A model generated the notes under the pieces. The model saw nothing but the letters and a program-made list of their open reading frames with translations. It did no database searches and had not been told where the DNA came from. Below, piece after piece: positions 38,276 to 63,404 of a stretch of DNA of 64,000 nt (position 1 is its first letter; each line of letters opens with the position of its first letter). Both the position numbers and the translations under genes were made by a program. Origin of the DNA: Erpetoichthys calabaricus (lineage: Eukaryota > Chordata > Cladistia > Polypteriformes > Polypteridae); assembly GCF_900747795.2 (NCBI RefSeq), contig NC_041395.2:34558097-34622096 (forward strand). The letters run 5' to 3'.

Positions 38276-38350
38276 TGCGAGGCAGCCAGTATTGAACTGG
38301 CGACCTCTTAGTTACAAGTCAACAGTTCTTACCACTGCACCACGGAAGCT
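38276..38350 (-). repeat. tRNA-like sequence (Thr-type anticodon UGU), probably a SINE head or tRNA pseudogene
   Basis: Minus strand has a box A (TGGTGCAGTGG), an anticodon-type loop CTTGTAA and a good T-arm GCCAG-TTCAATA-CTGGC containing a degenerate box B. The acceptor and anticodon stems do not pair well, so a functional tRNA gene is unlikely. Confidence 0.5.
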
Positions 38351-38574
38351 GTCGTATTATACTTGTACCTTTTGTGAAAGTGTTTATTTGATATTTGGAC
38401 TTCAACCTTCACACATTATACAATTCATGTCTACAATTTGTCATTTATTACTAAAATATGAAAAACGTTTCTGTTTTAACGATGTGTTTACATAGATTGT
38501 TGTAGACACAGGAACACACATGAAATGTATGTATTCCAAATGATGATCTATTATTTACCCTCTATAACTCCAGG

Positions 38575-40672
38575 CAATTCATTCCAACATAAACACTGAG
38601 CACTGAGACTGCACAGGTGGTGAACCAGCTGGGGGGGAGGCTGCAGAGATCTGTGGTATCTGGGGTGGACTTTTCCAGGCTGGTGGTAAGGCTGTCTTCC
38701 TGGCATTGCAAGCAATCTTTGTTTCCATTTGGGAGACTGGCATCATCCCAACTGACTGGAAAATGGGATTTGTCATCCCTATCTGGAAAGGGAAGGATGA
38801 TCGCCTGGATTGCAGCAACTACAGGGGAATAATACTGCTCTCTGTGCCAGGTAAGGTCCATGCTAGGGTCGTCCTAAATAGGATCCGTGATCACTTGCTC
38901 ACCTACCAGCGACCGGAACAGTCTGGTTTTATCGACTAAGAAGTCTACCATTGACCGCATCCTGGCATTGAGGGTTCTCATGGAGCGCAAACACGAATAT
39001 CGGCAGAGTTTCTTTGCAGCCTTTGTCAATTTTCGTAAAGCGTTTGACTCAGTTGATTGAGCTGCCTGTGGGACATCCTAAGGGTTCACAGAATCCCCTC
39101 GAGGTTGCTGGATAACATGGTTGGCCTGTACACTGGTACTGTGAGGGCTGAGCAGAGTGGAGGAAGAACCTCTGTGTTTTTCCCAGTTGATTCTGGGGTT
39201 CATCAGGGGTGTGTTCTTGTTCCTACTCTGTTCAGTGCTTGTATGGACTGGGTGTTGGGCAAGGTTGTGGGCTCCAGCGGCGTTGGTGAAGAAAGATTCA
39301 TGGATCTTGACTTTGCTGACAATGCTGTGATCTTCGTGGACTCAATGGAGGCTCTGATCAGGGTGCTCAAGAGACTGATCGAGGAGTCTGAGTGTCTTGG
39401 CTTGCCAGTGTCCTGGATAAAACCAAGATCCAGGCCTTTAATGACCTCTTGGGCACAGCCATCAGCAGTGTGTCTTTTTGCGGAGAGAGTGTTGACCTTG
39501 TGTTGAGGTTTACTTATCTTGGCAGTGACATTCATGTCTCTGGTGACTCTTCCTATGAAGTTAGTAGATGGATTGGGAGATCATGAGGGGTCATAAGGTC
39601 ACAGGAAAGGCGTGTGTGGTGCTCCCAATATCTATGCAAAAGGATGAAGGTCCAAGTCTTCAGAGTCCTGGTGCTTCCTGTCTTGCTATATGGTTACAAG
39701 ATATGGATGCTATCCAGTGACCTGAGACGAAGACTGGACTCCTTTGGTACTATGTCTCTCCTGAAAATCCTTGGGTACCATTGGTTTGACTTTGTGTCAA
39801 ATGAGCGGTTGCTCATGGAGTCCCGAATGAGGCACATTACCTGCATTGTGAGGGAGCGTCAGTTACGGCACTACGGCCATGTGGTGCATTTCACCGAGGG
39901 TGATCCAGCTTGCAAGATCCTCATTATTGGGGACCCGAGTGGCTGGACGAGGCCAAGGGGTGTAGAAGAAGAATGTTCTCCTCAGCACCATGTATTTTGT
40001 GTGTTTAGTAAATTAGAATTTTTATAATAACTATTTTGTAACTTGCCAGTGAGAGACGCTTTGGCTTATGAACTAACAAAAATATGTTATTCCAGGTTTC
40101 AGGAGAAATAGTGTCCAGATGAATAAAATGTAAGCTGTTTCTTGTTTTTCCCTTCTCAGAGTGAATGTTTCAGGGACAAGGTCACAAGGCTGCAGAACTG
40201 TACATGTAGTTTATGCAAAGGCGTCTCTCCTGTGCTTAGCTTCCAAAACACAGATAATGCTTAGCTCAACAGACATATTGTTTAACTTTACTGTTTTGAT
40301 AAGGATGTTCTTTCTGTCTTATTAATCATGAGATGCTGAAGTATAAAAAAAACCCTCCTGGCTTTTGATCAGGGTTCAATTGAGCTTTGCGGCAATAAGT
40401 TATACTCTTTTGAATCTCTACTTACTGCGACTCCAAATGAATAAATAAAGTGAATTGAGAAAATATTATCTGTCTGCTTTCCAGTGTGCCTTTTTCGTCC
40501 ACAGGGGTCACCCACGTAACACCTAGCTGCGGCAGATAGATGGTCATTTCCAGAGGGTGGGACTGCCTGGGGGGTCACCAACTGGGATCCCGAGTTGTTT
40601 CAGCGTGTAGTGGATGCGGCAACACTGTACCAGTGCATGCTCCCCAACTTGACTTGACTTGACTTGTATGAG
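38575..40672 (+). mobile_element. fish LINE, reverse transcriptase to 3' end, interrupted by a solo LTR
   Basis: Reads in order: WETGIIPTDWKMGFVIPIWK, NYRGIILLSVPGKVHARVVL, LLTYQRPEQSGF, FFPVDSGVHQGCVLVPTLFS, DLDFADNAVIFVDSMEAL (the FADD catalytic box with its second Asp changed to Asn), RFTYLGSDIHVSGDSSYEVS, SDLRRRLDSFGTMS and the C-terminal RHITCIVRERQLRHYGHVV. Stops and frame changes occur near 38937, 39055, 39420 and 39585. After the LTR the tail resumes at 40504 and ends with CTTGACTTGACTTGACTTG. The endonuclease half is missing. Same family as 35475 and 59260. Confidence 0.85.
39961..40503 (+). mobile_element. solo LTR of an endogenous retrovirus-like element (fossil)
   Basis: A 543-bp segment running from TGT to ACA, flanked by a 4-bp duplication GGGG (39957-39960 and 40504-40507). 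Without it the LINE sequence on both sides joins cleanly. It contains a TATA-like box (about 40341) and AATAAA near 40442. It is what remains after recombination between the two LTRs of a provirus. The 4-bp duplication suggests a gamma/epsilon-type (class I) ERV. It is younger than its LINE host. Confidence 0.75.
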
Positions 40673-41495
40673 GAGTTCGCTACGTTGCTCGTTCATAAGT
40701 TTATCAAGGCTAGAAGTCACTCCTCAAAAGAAAGACAATTGCAGTAATTGCATGACATATTGTTTGGTTAGGTAAGTGGCATAAACAAGAGTTGTCCTTT
40801 TAATTGTGTCACAATGACACCCGTATGTTTGTCAGTGTTGGAGATAGTAAGTTCTTAAGTAGAGACTGCTATACAATATTGTGTGAGTGTTGTGTATTGT
40901 GTGCACTTAGGCATAACCATTGTCTAATAATTAAATGTATTGGCTGCAATATAAAGTAATACAATTAATTCTGCAGGAAAAAGTACAACATTTTAATTAT
41001 TATCAAACTTATGAGCATGATGAGCCTCTTGTACCAAATAATTCCAAGGTACATCAGGGCTTGTTGTTTGTTTTATTATAATATTTACTTATATATAAAT
41101 TGTCATTGTGCATTGGACGACCTTCTCTCAGGCTTAGTTAAGGTATGCCACTAACATCGTTATCTCCTTCTTTCTCACACAGTGCCAAGAAGCCGTTCAC
41201 TGAAGGAGGCGTCACTTTTTGCCAGATCAACCCATGAGATGGAACGCCACTGAGATTGACAAAGTATCATGCTTTCCTTAGTTTTTATTTACTGTTTAAG
41301 GGACAAGCACCAAAAAGCGCTACTTATATTTTTTTCATTTGGCTTTCTCATTTTATGAAAAAAGGAGATGACCCTGTTGGAGCCCCAAAATTTCTTTCGG
41401 CAGTCCTGAACTGTCATTCACACTTCCAGCTGCAAAATATATAAGTATGTATATAAATTTTTGTTTGAGCTTCTGTAATTTTTTTTAATATACAG
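40673..41495. other. no gene recognised
   Basis: No supported exon or repeat other than the approach to the ATCT array. Confidence 0.35.

Positions 41496-41580
<85 letters not shown>
41496..41580. repeat. ATCT array, left part
   Basis: About 21 ATCT units, immediately followed by a Tigger-like element; the array resumes on its far side at 42508. Confidence 0.97.
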
Positions 41581-41581
<1 letters not shown>

Positions 41582-42507
41582 CAGTATTCCCTCGCTACTT
41601 CGCGGTTCACTTTTCGTGGATTCACGACTTCGCGGGTTTTTAAATACAAGTGATTGCCCGCCTATCGCGGAAGTTATGTTCCAGACCCATCAGCAACAGG
41701 AGAAAATCCGCGATATAGAAAGACCATATAAATAAACATTTTTATAGTTTAAGCCTTAAAATACCCATCCCACATGCTTTAAACACATGTAAACTTATAA
41801 AACATACTTTGTTAACACATATGATATGTGGATGTCGGGCTAAGGATATGAGTAACATCTCACTATTATAAAACATTTTAACTTCACACAAGACAAGACA
41901 GTGAGACAGGAAAATAGGTGATGTACACCTAAAAGCCTGATTGTACAGGCTTTTAAATTATTGACACGCAGAGCGACAAGCAGCACAAAGCCAGCACAAA
42001 GTCCACTTCTCCTTAGCGTTCATTCAGCTCCCCACCCCCTTGACAATGCAAAGTGGCAGGAGCGTATTGCGCCTCCAGGGAGGGGGGTTTGAGCGAACCT
42101 GCGTTCAGCCCTCACACACACCCCCACTACTCCTCCTCCTTCCGAACGCGCAGAGCGACAAGCAGGCATTTTGACAGAAGCAGCACAAAGTCCATTTCTG
42201 CTCTGCTGAGAGTTCAGCTGCCCCCTTCATAAAGCGAGTGCAGACACATTGACGTCTGATCGCTGCGTGCAGTGTTGGTCTGCGGTGTTTAAGAATGCAG
42301 AAAGTGTTTAAGAGCATAGGAAGTGTTTATAAGAGTGTGGGAAAGGTTAACAAGAGAGTGAGAAAGGTTTATAAGAGTGTGGGAAGGGTTTATAAAGCCT
42401 TAAAATATGTATAAATAATAAAATAAATATAGGTCGCTACTTTGCGGATTTTCACCTATCGCGGGGGGCTCTGGAACGTAACCCCCGTGATAGGTGAGGG
42501 ATTACTG
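41582..42507 (-). mobile_element. Tigger/pogo-like transposon inserted into an ATCT array
   Basis: Starts CAGTATTCCCTCGCTACTTC and ends GATAGGTGAGGGATTACTG, with TA on both sides supplied by the ATCT array. Related in inverse orientation to 3445-4475 (TATGTTCCAGACCC, AAGCCTTAAAATACCCATCC). A second terminal-like block (CCTATCGCGGAAGTTATG) about 75 bp inside the left end suggests a composite terminus. Confidence 0.8.
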
Positions 42508-42640
<133 letters not shown>

Positions 42641-42924
42641 GCCACATATATTCACACAATCTTTGCTTCCTTCCTCATATCTGAGAGCCCAAGACTTCTT
42701 TCTTCTGCAGGACCACGACACACAAAGTAAGTATCGTTCATACCACAGCATTCAAAAAAGCTATATGTCATTAACCTAGGAAAATTATTTGTGTTGTGTT
42801 ATGCACATAAAAATTAAGAGGTGATATGATCTGAATATTTAAAATTATAAATTATGAATGCATGCAGTAGATCCCAGTTGTTACTTTAAAATCAGTTCTG
42901 CAAAAAGAACACAGGGACACATTT

Positions 42925-43145
42925 TGATACTTGCTAAGGGTAGATTTCACACAATGACAGAAAGTTTTTCTTCACACAAAGATCCATAGATACATGAAAT
43001 AAATTACCAGACATTTCAGTAGACAGTAGGACATTAGGGACCTTCAGATCACTATGTGATTTTATTTTGGATAATACAGATGAATAAAATGGATGACCTT
43101 ATTGGGCTGAATGGCTTGTTCTCATCTCAGTTTTTCTAACATTCT
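42925..43145 (+). repeat. LINE 3' region relic
   Basis: Fragmented C-terminal text (RKFFFTQ, NKLPD) and an end of the form TTGGGCTGAATGGCTTGTTC, typical of a LINE family abundant in this window (compare 20880 and 24700). Confidence 0.4.
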
Positions 43146-43149
43146 AGAA

Positions 43150-46100
43150 GATGTTGTGTTAGGAAATTGTTGGATAATCTCAAAGCAAGATGCCAAAAAT
43201 TTCAGATACACTATTTATTCTGACAGTGTTTAACCAGCACTCTTTTTCACTGCCAAGAAAACAAAATGATCTTCTTTTAGTAAAGTATTAGGGATATTAA
43301 AAAAGAAGATATGCAATTCTTAACTAACAAATTTTCTGAAGTAGTATACATTAAAAAACATGTGAGACAGAACAGCTTTATTGAACTCAAGTTAAGGTTG
43401 TCATCTTAAAACATGTCCACTCAGAAATAATATGCATGTTTTGTAGCTTAATATTTAGTCCATATTATGTGCACAAGCATCATTAATTCAATTCTAGAAA
43501 ATTCATCATGAAGGTCCTTATGGGAAGCGTAAAAAATATGAAAATGAGAATGCCACAATTAAAATCCTGGCCTCTGATGAGTCACAGGAGTATTAAAATC
43601 AGTAACAAAATATCTAAATGCCATCAATTCATATATATTTCCAAAGCAATTGTATATTAATAAAATCTAATCCTATTTATCTGTACTATTCATTTATCAA
43701 TAAATTCTGATGAAAAATAAATAGATCTCCAATCTCTTTATCTGTTGTCTAGAGTGTCTCAACCTGTCTGCTGCGACACAGTTGGTTTATGGGATTGGTA
43801 TCAATCTGGTATGGAAAAATTGTCTTGGTGCTTATTCAGATTTTCCTTGATGGTAATCTCACATGATAATCTGAATGTATAAAATTGAAACATAATATTT
43901 AACACCCTAAAATAATGTTTTAATAGCTAAAAATAATTAAAAAATAACAATAACATATATGCAAAAATATAAGTAGGCTCAAAATATGGCAAAATATGAA
44001 GCAAGATATTTTTAATCAATTTTAAAATGTTAAGGGATCATCTCAACCTGGAGCTTTGTGGTGGAGACTAAATTGTCTGCTCTTCCCTTAATCTTCAATT
44101 TTATTTTTCAATTCCTTCTTTCATTTAACAATAAAATATCTCAAATTGCTGTTGGATTCTTCTGTTGGGTGATGGTTTTCATACCTGCAATGACAAATGA
44201 TGATATACCTTATGATACAAGGAATAAAACATGTTCCAAATGTTGCAAAATAAACATATTGTGAATATATTTATTTTTACCTAAAACTGTTTAACAAAAG
44301 TGAAAGAAGCTGCATACAATAACTCATTTAAGTAGAAAGACCTTAAATTCCTTTTCTGAGCCCAGTGTCTTGTTATCAAAATAAATCTTATAGAATGAAT
44401 GAATGTCCTGATTTTCTCACATTATATATTCCTTAAGTTTCAAGGAAACAGAAGCCTAGCTCATTAGCGAGGTTTCTTGCAATTAGTGGAAGTTTGACAT
44501 GAAATACTGTAAAGTTTGGATCTGGGTAAATTCTGTTTTGTAAATTAGGAAACTCTTGCATTGTTCTGGGTTTTCATTCCTATACTGCAACCACTGATGA
44601 ACCTTAGGAATCTGAAATCTGAGATTTGATCTCATGGCATAGCAAATGCTTAAACTCCTTTAATCAATCACATGGAATTTACAAAGCAAAGTCAAAGAGA
44701 ATTCAGCAAACTGTATGTTTAACCACTGTTTATAGAACATTATTCTATGGTGAATGAAAAAAAGTTACCCAGCTTTTTTAATCCGCCTTGTGAGAAATGC
44801 ATCCAAAATTCTTTAAGTCTAAATACATCTGAGACTTAATATAGAATATTCATTGTACATTATAAATTGGTCTTTACCAGAATCCTCCCGCGCAAAAAAA
44901 TGGCGTAGTTTATAAATTTATGAGTGCTGAATTAATTTCTGAAATTGGAATTCCTCTACCATTAACAGTTTCTGTGATTTATCAGATGCAGTTAAAAAAA
45001 TTGTTTACATTTGTTTTATGGTATAAGTAAATTCTATGCTTACAGTATTACTGATGTAAGCATACTTTTGAGCTGAAAAATGGACATTTTCCTCGTTCTT
45101 AATGTTAGTTCAGGTGGAAACAACGCAAAATCAGGTAATTGCTACAAATTTTTGTTCTCAAACTTTATTTTTTTCTGTCTTCTTAATTCCTTCAGAATAG
45201 CCAGGAATTATATTTAGAAGGTCAGAAAGATGATTTGTTTTGTCTAGAAGAGAAAAAGCAGCTGTTTAAATGGTTTTTACAGAAATATACAAGGTTGAGT
45301 TGATCGATTCATTGTGTCGACCATACAGGTAGGCACACAAAAAAACACACCCTTCCATTATTGAAAAATAAAAAGTTTTCTTGGGAATACAAAGGCAGCA
45401 AACAAACTACAAAGAGCTAGTTGAGAAGCTTCATTTTCTTCCTACCTATCACTTAGGTGCAATATGTGTTTAAAAAATAATTTCTTATACTGTGATTTGG
45501 CTTTTTTCCTGGTCTCAGTTGAACATGGGGAGTGGTCCCGTAAGGACATTGCTCAGATGGAGAGACATTATGTTGGAAAGCGGAGTGAGTCTATGTTTGG
45601 AGACATCTGTTGGTCTTTACACTGTGAAACACCTTCAGAAATTTAGTAAAGGGGAAACTAATACTATGTAACTACTTTTTACAAGTAATAATTGTATATA
45701 AAATAATATATGTACTGTATAATACATATGTTTTCAAGCTTAGGTAATTAATTTTGAAAAATCATTAGAATTTTTGTCTGAAATAGTGCTTTTTTTCATT
45801 TTCGACATTCATTTCTCAAAAGCTGGATGAAATAGAGCAATTCAGCATCCTCAGATATATAAAGAACACTGTAAAATTTATGACAAGAGAGGAAAAAAAA
45901 TTGCAGACCAACAAGATATGACTGAATGACTTTTGAATAAAAAGAGTGCAAAAATGTAAACGCCTTAAGCCATCTTTGCTTTAAGTCTGTTTTTTTTTCT
46001 TTCTATCCTGCTTTTCAGACAATTGCTCAGTCTCCTAGATGACGACACCTCAATTCCGTTTAACTTTTTAATGCACTTATTCATTTCATGATGGTGACTG

Positions 46101-47250
46101 CCACTACCCATCCACTACCTATTTTACAAATTTACAAAACGCAAAGCATTTTTCAAATGATATATTTTTGTACAGCTTCGACACAACTGCCATGTCTTTT
46201 GGTCAGTTTTCAGCAACCTTTGACCTTAATGAATTTGCCTGCATTTAAGGTGCTTTGTGTCTTAACAACCCATAGAAAAATATTAAGTCATCTGTTCTAA
46301 AAGTTAGAATTATCGGTACTAGAGGTTAAGATGGTCAACCAATACAGAATAGGTTTGGGGTGAAAAGTTTGATTTCCAGGATATCTAAAAAGCAGTGTCA
46401 GAATCAGGTCAAGCAAGACCTGTAAGGCACAGCATTGGGTCAGCATATGAGGACATAATAATTAAGTTTTACATAGCATGTATTTATAGTTGACTGTAAT
46501 GCTGATGATTGTAATGGAACAAAAATATTGGTTTTCTGAGTTCATCAATAGAGATGTGGTTTCATTTGATTTCTACCAGCTCCATCAATTGAAGGTCTCT
46601 GTTAATTATTCAGATAGTATTTCACGACTATAAAGTGCAATAAATGCAAATGAGTAGAAGCAAACATCGTGTGCAAGATTATTTGAAAACACAATACTGA
46701 AGTTGAATAGATATTATTTTGTCTATTCCTTTTTTATAGGAGGATTTAATTTCTGATCTTAATTTTACAGTTGCTTTTGAAACTACGAACCTGGTTTTCT
46801 TTACCACCATATTTCCTTTATTTACACAATGCCATTTTGAATTCCGTCACATAGCTTAAGTATTCATAATGATGATATAGTTGAATGTGACAATATAAAT
46901 ATGATGCTGATGGCACGTTATTCTGTCCATCACTGGATACAACAACCTTCAAAACACTTAGCGATAGTAATTTCATTTTTATGAGATAGAATTTTGTGTT
47001 TTGGTAACAACTTCATTCTGTCTTTGACCTTTGATTTCATCTTGCTCCTTAAACTTGTTTATAGATTTAATTTGTCCTCACAGTTTTTAACCCTTTTGCT
47101 TCTTTATGTCATTGATGTGTTCTAATCCTGGTTTACTGGGCTCATAATAATCATTGGGCACATCATTGTGTCCTTAACATGTACAAGAGATGAAGGGCAC
47201 AGATAAGGAGCAGTCATCCAGAAGCATTGGTTCAGAGTCAGTATTATGCA
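43150..47250. other. no gene recognised apart from one doubtful open frame
   Basis: AT-rich region without recognisable repeats. The frame at 45464-45646 is listed separately. Confidence 0.4.
45515..45646 (+). other. unexplained exon-like open frame
   Basis: A pyrimidine tract and AG (CTGGTCTCAG) at about 45520 precede VEHGEWSRKDIAQMERHYVG and KRSESMFGDICWSLHCETPS, ending in a TAG. The text is rich in Trp, His, Cys and charged residues and looks like real or once-real coding sequence. I do not recognise the family; a transposase fragment or a terminal exon are both possible. The longer frame starting at 45464 adds only low-complexity residues. Confidence 0.25.
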
Positions 47251-47254
47251 GTAC

Positions 47255-47406
47255 AAAGATACTGTGGGAGGAAACCGGAGCGCCTGGAGGAAACCCTCGC
47301 AGACACGGGGAGAACATGCAAACTCCACGCAGGATAGATCCAGGAAGCGAACCCAGGTCTCCTTACTGTGAGGCAGCAGCACTACCACTGCACCACTGTG
47401 CTGCCC
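47255..47406 (-). repeat. tRNA-derived SINE, 5' half
   Basis: Minus strand: CAGCACAGTGGTGCAGTGGT head, GGGTTCGCTTCC box B, then TGGAGTTTGCATGTTCTCCC and the CCTCCAGGCGCTCCGGTTTC block. Same family as 60398-60766. Confidence 0.8.
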
Positions 47407-48031
47407 TAAGATATGAGTGTATACATTTAAAATCTGAGCAATGGCATTCCATCCAGGGTTGGTTTATATCTTGCGCCTAATACTGTTGAGATCCTAAATT
47501 GGATTAGGCAGGTTTTAAAAATGAATGGATGGGAGGAAGGGTGGATGGATGAATGGATTTTTTTTTGTAAAAAAAGGGTTGGATAGTGAGATGAACATTA
47601 GAACAACTGTAATAAAAACAGGCCATTGAGCCTCACAGGCTTGCCAGTCTTGTTCACCTCGACATCTGTAGGTCCCTAATGCCTACTCTGTACCAAACTA
47701 CTTAGTTACTTATTCTGTGTGTTAATGGATTTTTGTGTCAAGACAGTGATTTGTAAAATCATTGTATTTGATGCTGTATGTTATTGCTTTGAATTTTATT
47801 GTTGTGTTCTTTGAAAAGCACCTTACTATGTTGGCAAATGTAAGTTTCAATGATACTTACAGTCAGTATATTTGAAATTTTTGAATGAAGCACTTAGATA
47901 CACTATAATAATTTTTGTAGCAATTGTATAACCATATACAGGAAGGTGGTAAGCAGGTATAGTACATGTCAGTATACCATTTATAAGAACTTGAATAAAC
48001 TTTTAAGAACATACAAAAATATTAATTTAAA

Positions 48032-48033
<2 letters not shown>

Positions 48034-48122
<89 letters not shown>

Positions 48123-48134
48123 TAAATAAATATA

Positions 48135-48207
<73 letters not shown>

Positions 48208-48215
48208 GATATAAT
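48034..48215. repeat. compound TA / AAAT array
   Basis: Two TA arrays of roughly 38 and 35 units separated by AAATAAATAAATAAATAAA. Confidence 0.95.
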
Positions 48216-49290
48216 AATAACAAATAATGGACATTGCATTACTTAAATTAGATAAAACGGTTCAGTTGATCAAGCTCATTTGGTTATAATGTTCACAAAG
48301 GTTCTAATTTGTCTTCCAGATACTTTCAAAATGCTGTCAAGGTTTTGCAACATGACTCAGCTGTTTTTTATTTTAATTCTTTTAATTTTTGTGACCCTTT
48401 GTGTTAGGATGTTCTTCTTGTATCCCTATTTTATTTCAAAATGTACATCCTTGAGTGTATGGTTTAACTAAATGAATTCTACTGGATCATCTTTACCATT
48501 CCCTTCATGGATATTAAATGTCTGAATTAGGTCCCCCTTCTCTACTCATGAATAAATATGTTTAAATCCTTTATCATTTTGGGTAGGGTAGACCCAATAT
48601 TCCCTGAATGCTCTGGGTGTCTCAGGGCCATCTTAACGGCATCATAGGCTCCTGAGCAAAGTAGTTGCCCTGGGGACCCTGCTTCGACAGCAAAGCAGAA
48701 ACATGCATAAGCATTGTGGGCCTCTGTGTTCCTGAGGCACCGGGGTAGTGCTGCTTGTGCCCATACATTAAGACAGCCGTCTCTTCTTTGCACAGTACTG
48801 GGAAATATTAAGTCATTTGTTGACACATCTGGAAGTATACACAGGAGACATGATCTTGTTAACACATTATACAGTTGGAATATAATACTCCTTGATTTAT
48901 ACTTGTCATGATTTTGCTAATAATGACCATATGCCTTTTTTTACAGAAAACAACCAGGAAAAGCAGTCAGGCAACAGGCAGAAGGTCAAAATACAAAGTT
49001 GAAGAAGGAAAAACTAATCATGTAACCCAGTTTGAAAAAGCATAAAACAATGGTCAACCAAATCAAAGCAATTCCTGGAGTAGCAGTATCTGGAATTCAT
49101 AAAGATAGATATCTGTCTCTGAAATGAACATAGACTGCCTAGAGATGTGAGACAAGATTGTGCAATTGTATTACACCCCATATTTAAGGGTTTTTTTTTT
49201 GTGTTCTATAATAAATTGCATATTTCTTTCATAAGCACAGTGATGTAAGAAAGAATAAGAACTCTATGTCTGTTTGCAAGAAAAAGGTGC

Positions 49291-49296
49291 TTTATT
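49291..49296 (-). terminator. poly(A) signal of the SRCR receptor gene
   Basis: AATAAA on the minus strand, 27 bases beyond the stop codon at 49323-49325. It implies a very short 3' UTR unless a later signal is used. Confidence 0.6.
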
Positions 49297-49322
49297 TTTC
49301 AACCATCAAAACATTCAATTAC

Positions 49323-62704
<13,382 letters not shown>

Positions 62705-62709
62705 CTGTT

Positions 62710-63400
62710 CAGAAATGAAAGGTTTTACATACATATACATTGACCTAAAAAAACCCAAAAAGTTTACATTTGTTTATTTAATTGATGTTTCATGTATGTA
62801 TGTATATTGAGCATATTTCAAGAGTTGGAGCACTAGCACTTTAAATGTCTTGCTTATGGTTACAGCTTTAGTTAAGGATATAACTACCACCAGGCCACCT
62901 TCTGTGAAATGAGAGATAAAACTCATAAAACAGTAAAACAACAAAATTCCCCCATGCCCTGGGAAGGCCTCGAGACATGGCAGTTACTAAGTGAATTTAG
63001 TTTGTCCAGGAGGTTGGGGGTAAGGAAGCCTCTTTCCAAGGAGGAAACGGTTAGCGAATGAGATGCAGAAATAACTGAAGTAGGCAAAATCTTGGTCAAG
63101 CAGCAGGCTGGGGGCAATAAACCAGAAGAGATAGTCAGAGCATGAATATTATGATTCCCTCTGCCAGCACCCTTCACTTTTGGAGCATTGAATAGTTATG
63201 AACAAGATTAACCAGTGGCAAATGAAGACACATAGACATCAGCTTAGTATCCAAACATGAACATTTTTATACTGCTTAAGTGTAGTGCCAAAAAAAGTCA
63301 TTTTTAGTATCATAAACATCTTTTCTTTAGATAGAAACACATGAACAGTTGCATGAAGAGTCATTAACAGAAGAGATTTTTATGTGAAAGGTTTTTTTTT
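62710..63400. other. no exon recognised
   Basis: No SRCR-like sequence on the minus strand, so the next upstream exon lies farther out. The frame at 62923-63177 has no recognised motif. Confidence 0.4.
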
Positions 63401-63404
63401 TCTT

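Noticed and set aside
38562-39535. Minus-strand frames over the LINE at 38575-40672
   Set aside because: Shadows of the LINE coding strand.
62923-63177. 84-residue minus-strand frame as an upstream SRCR exon
   Set aside because: Lacks the SRCR cysteine pattern and phase-1 splice ends.
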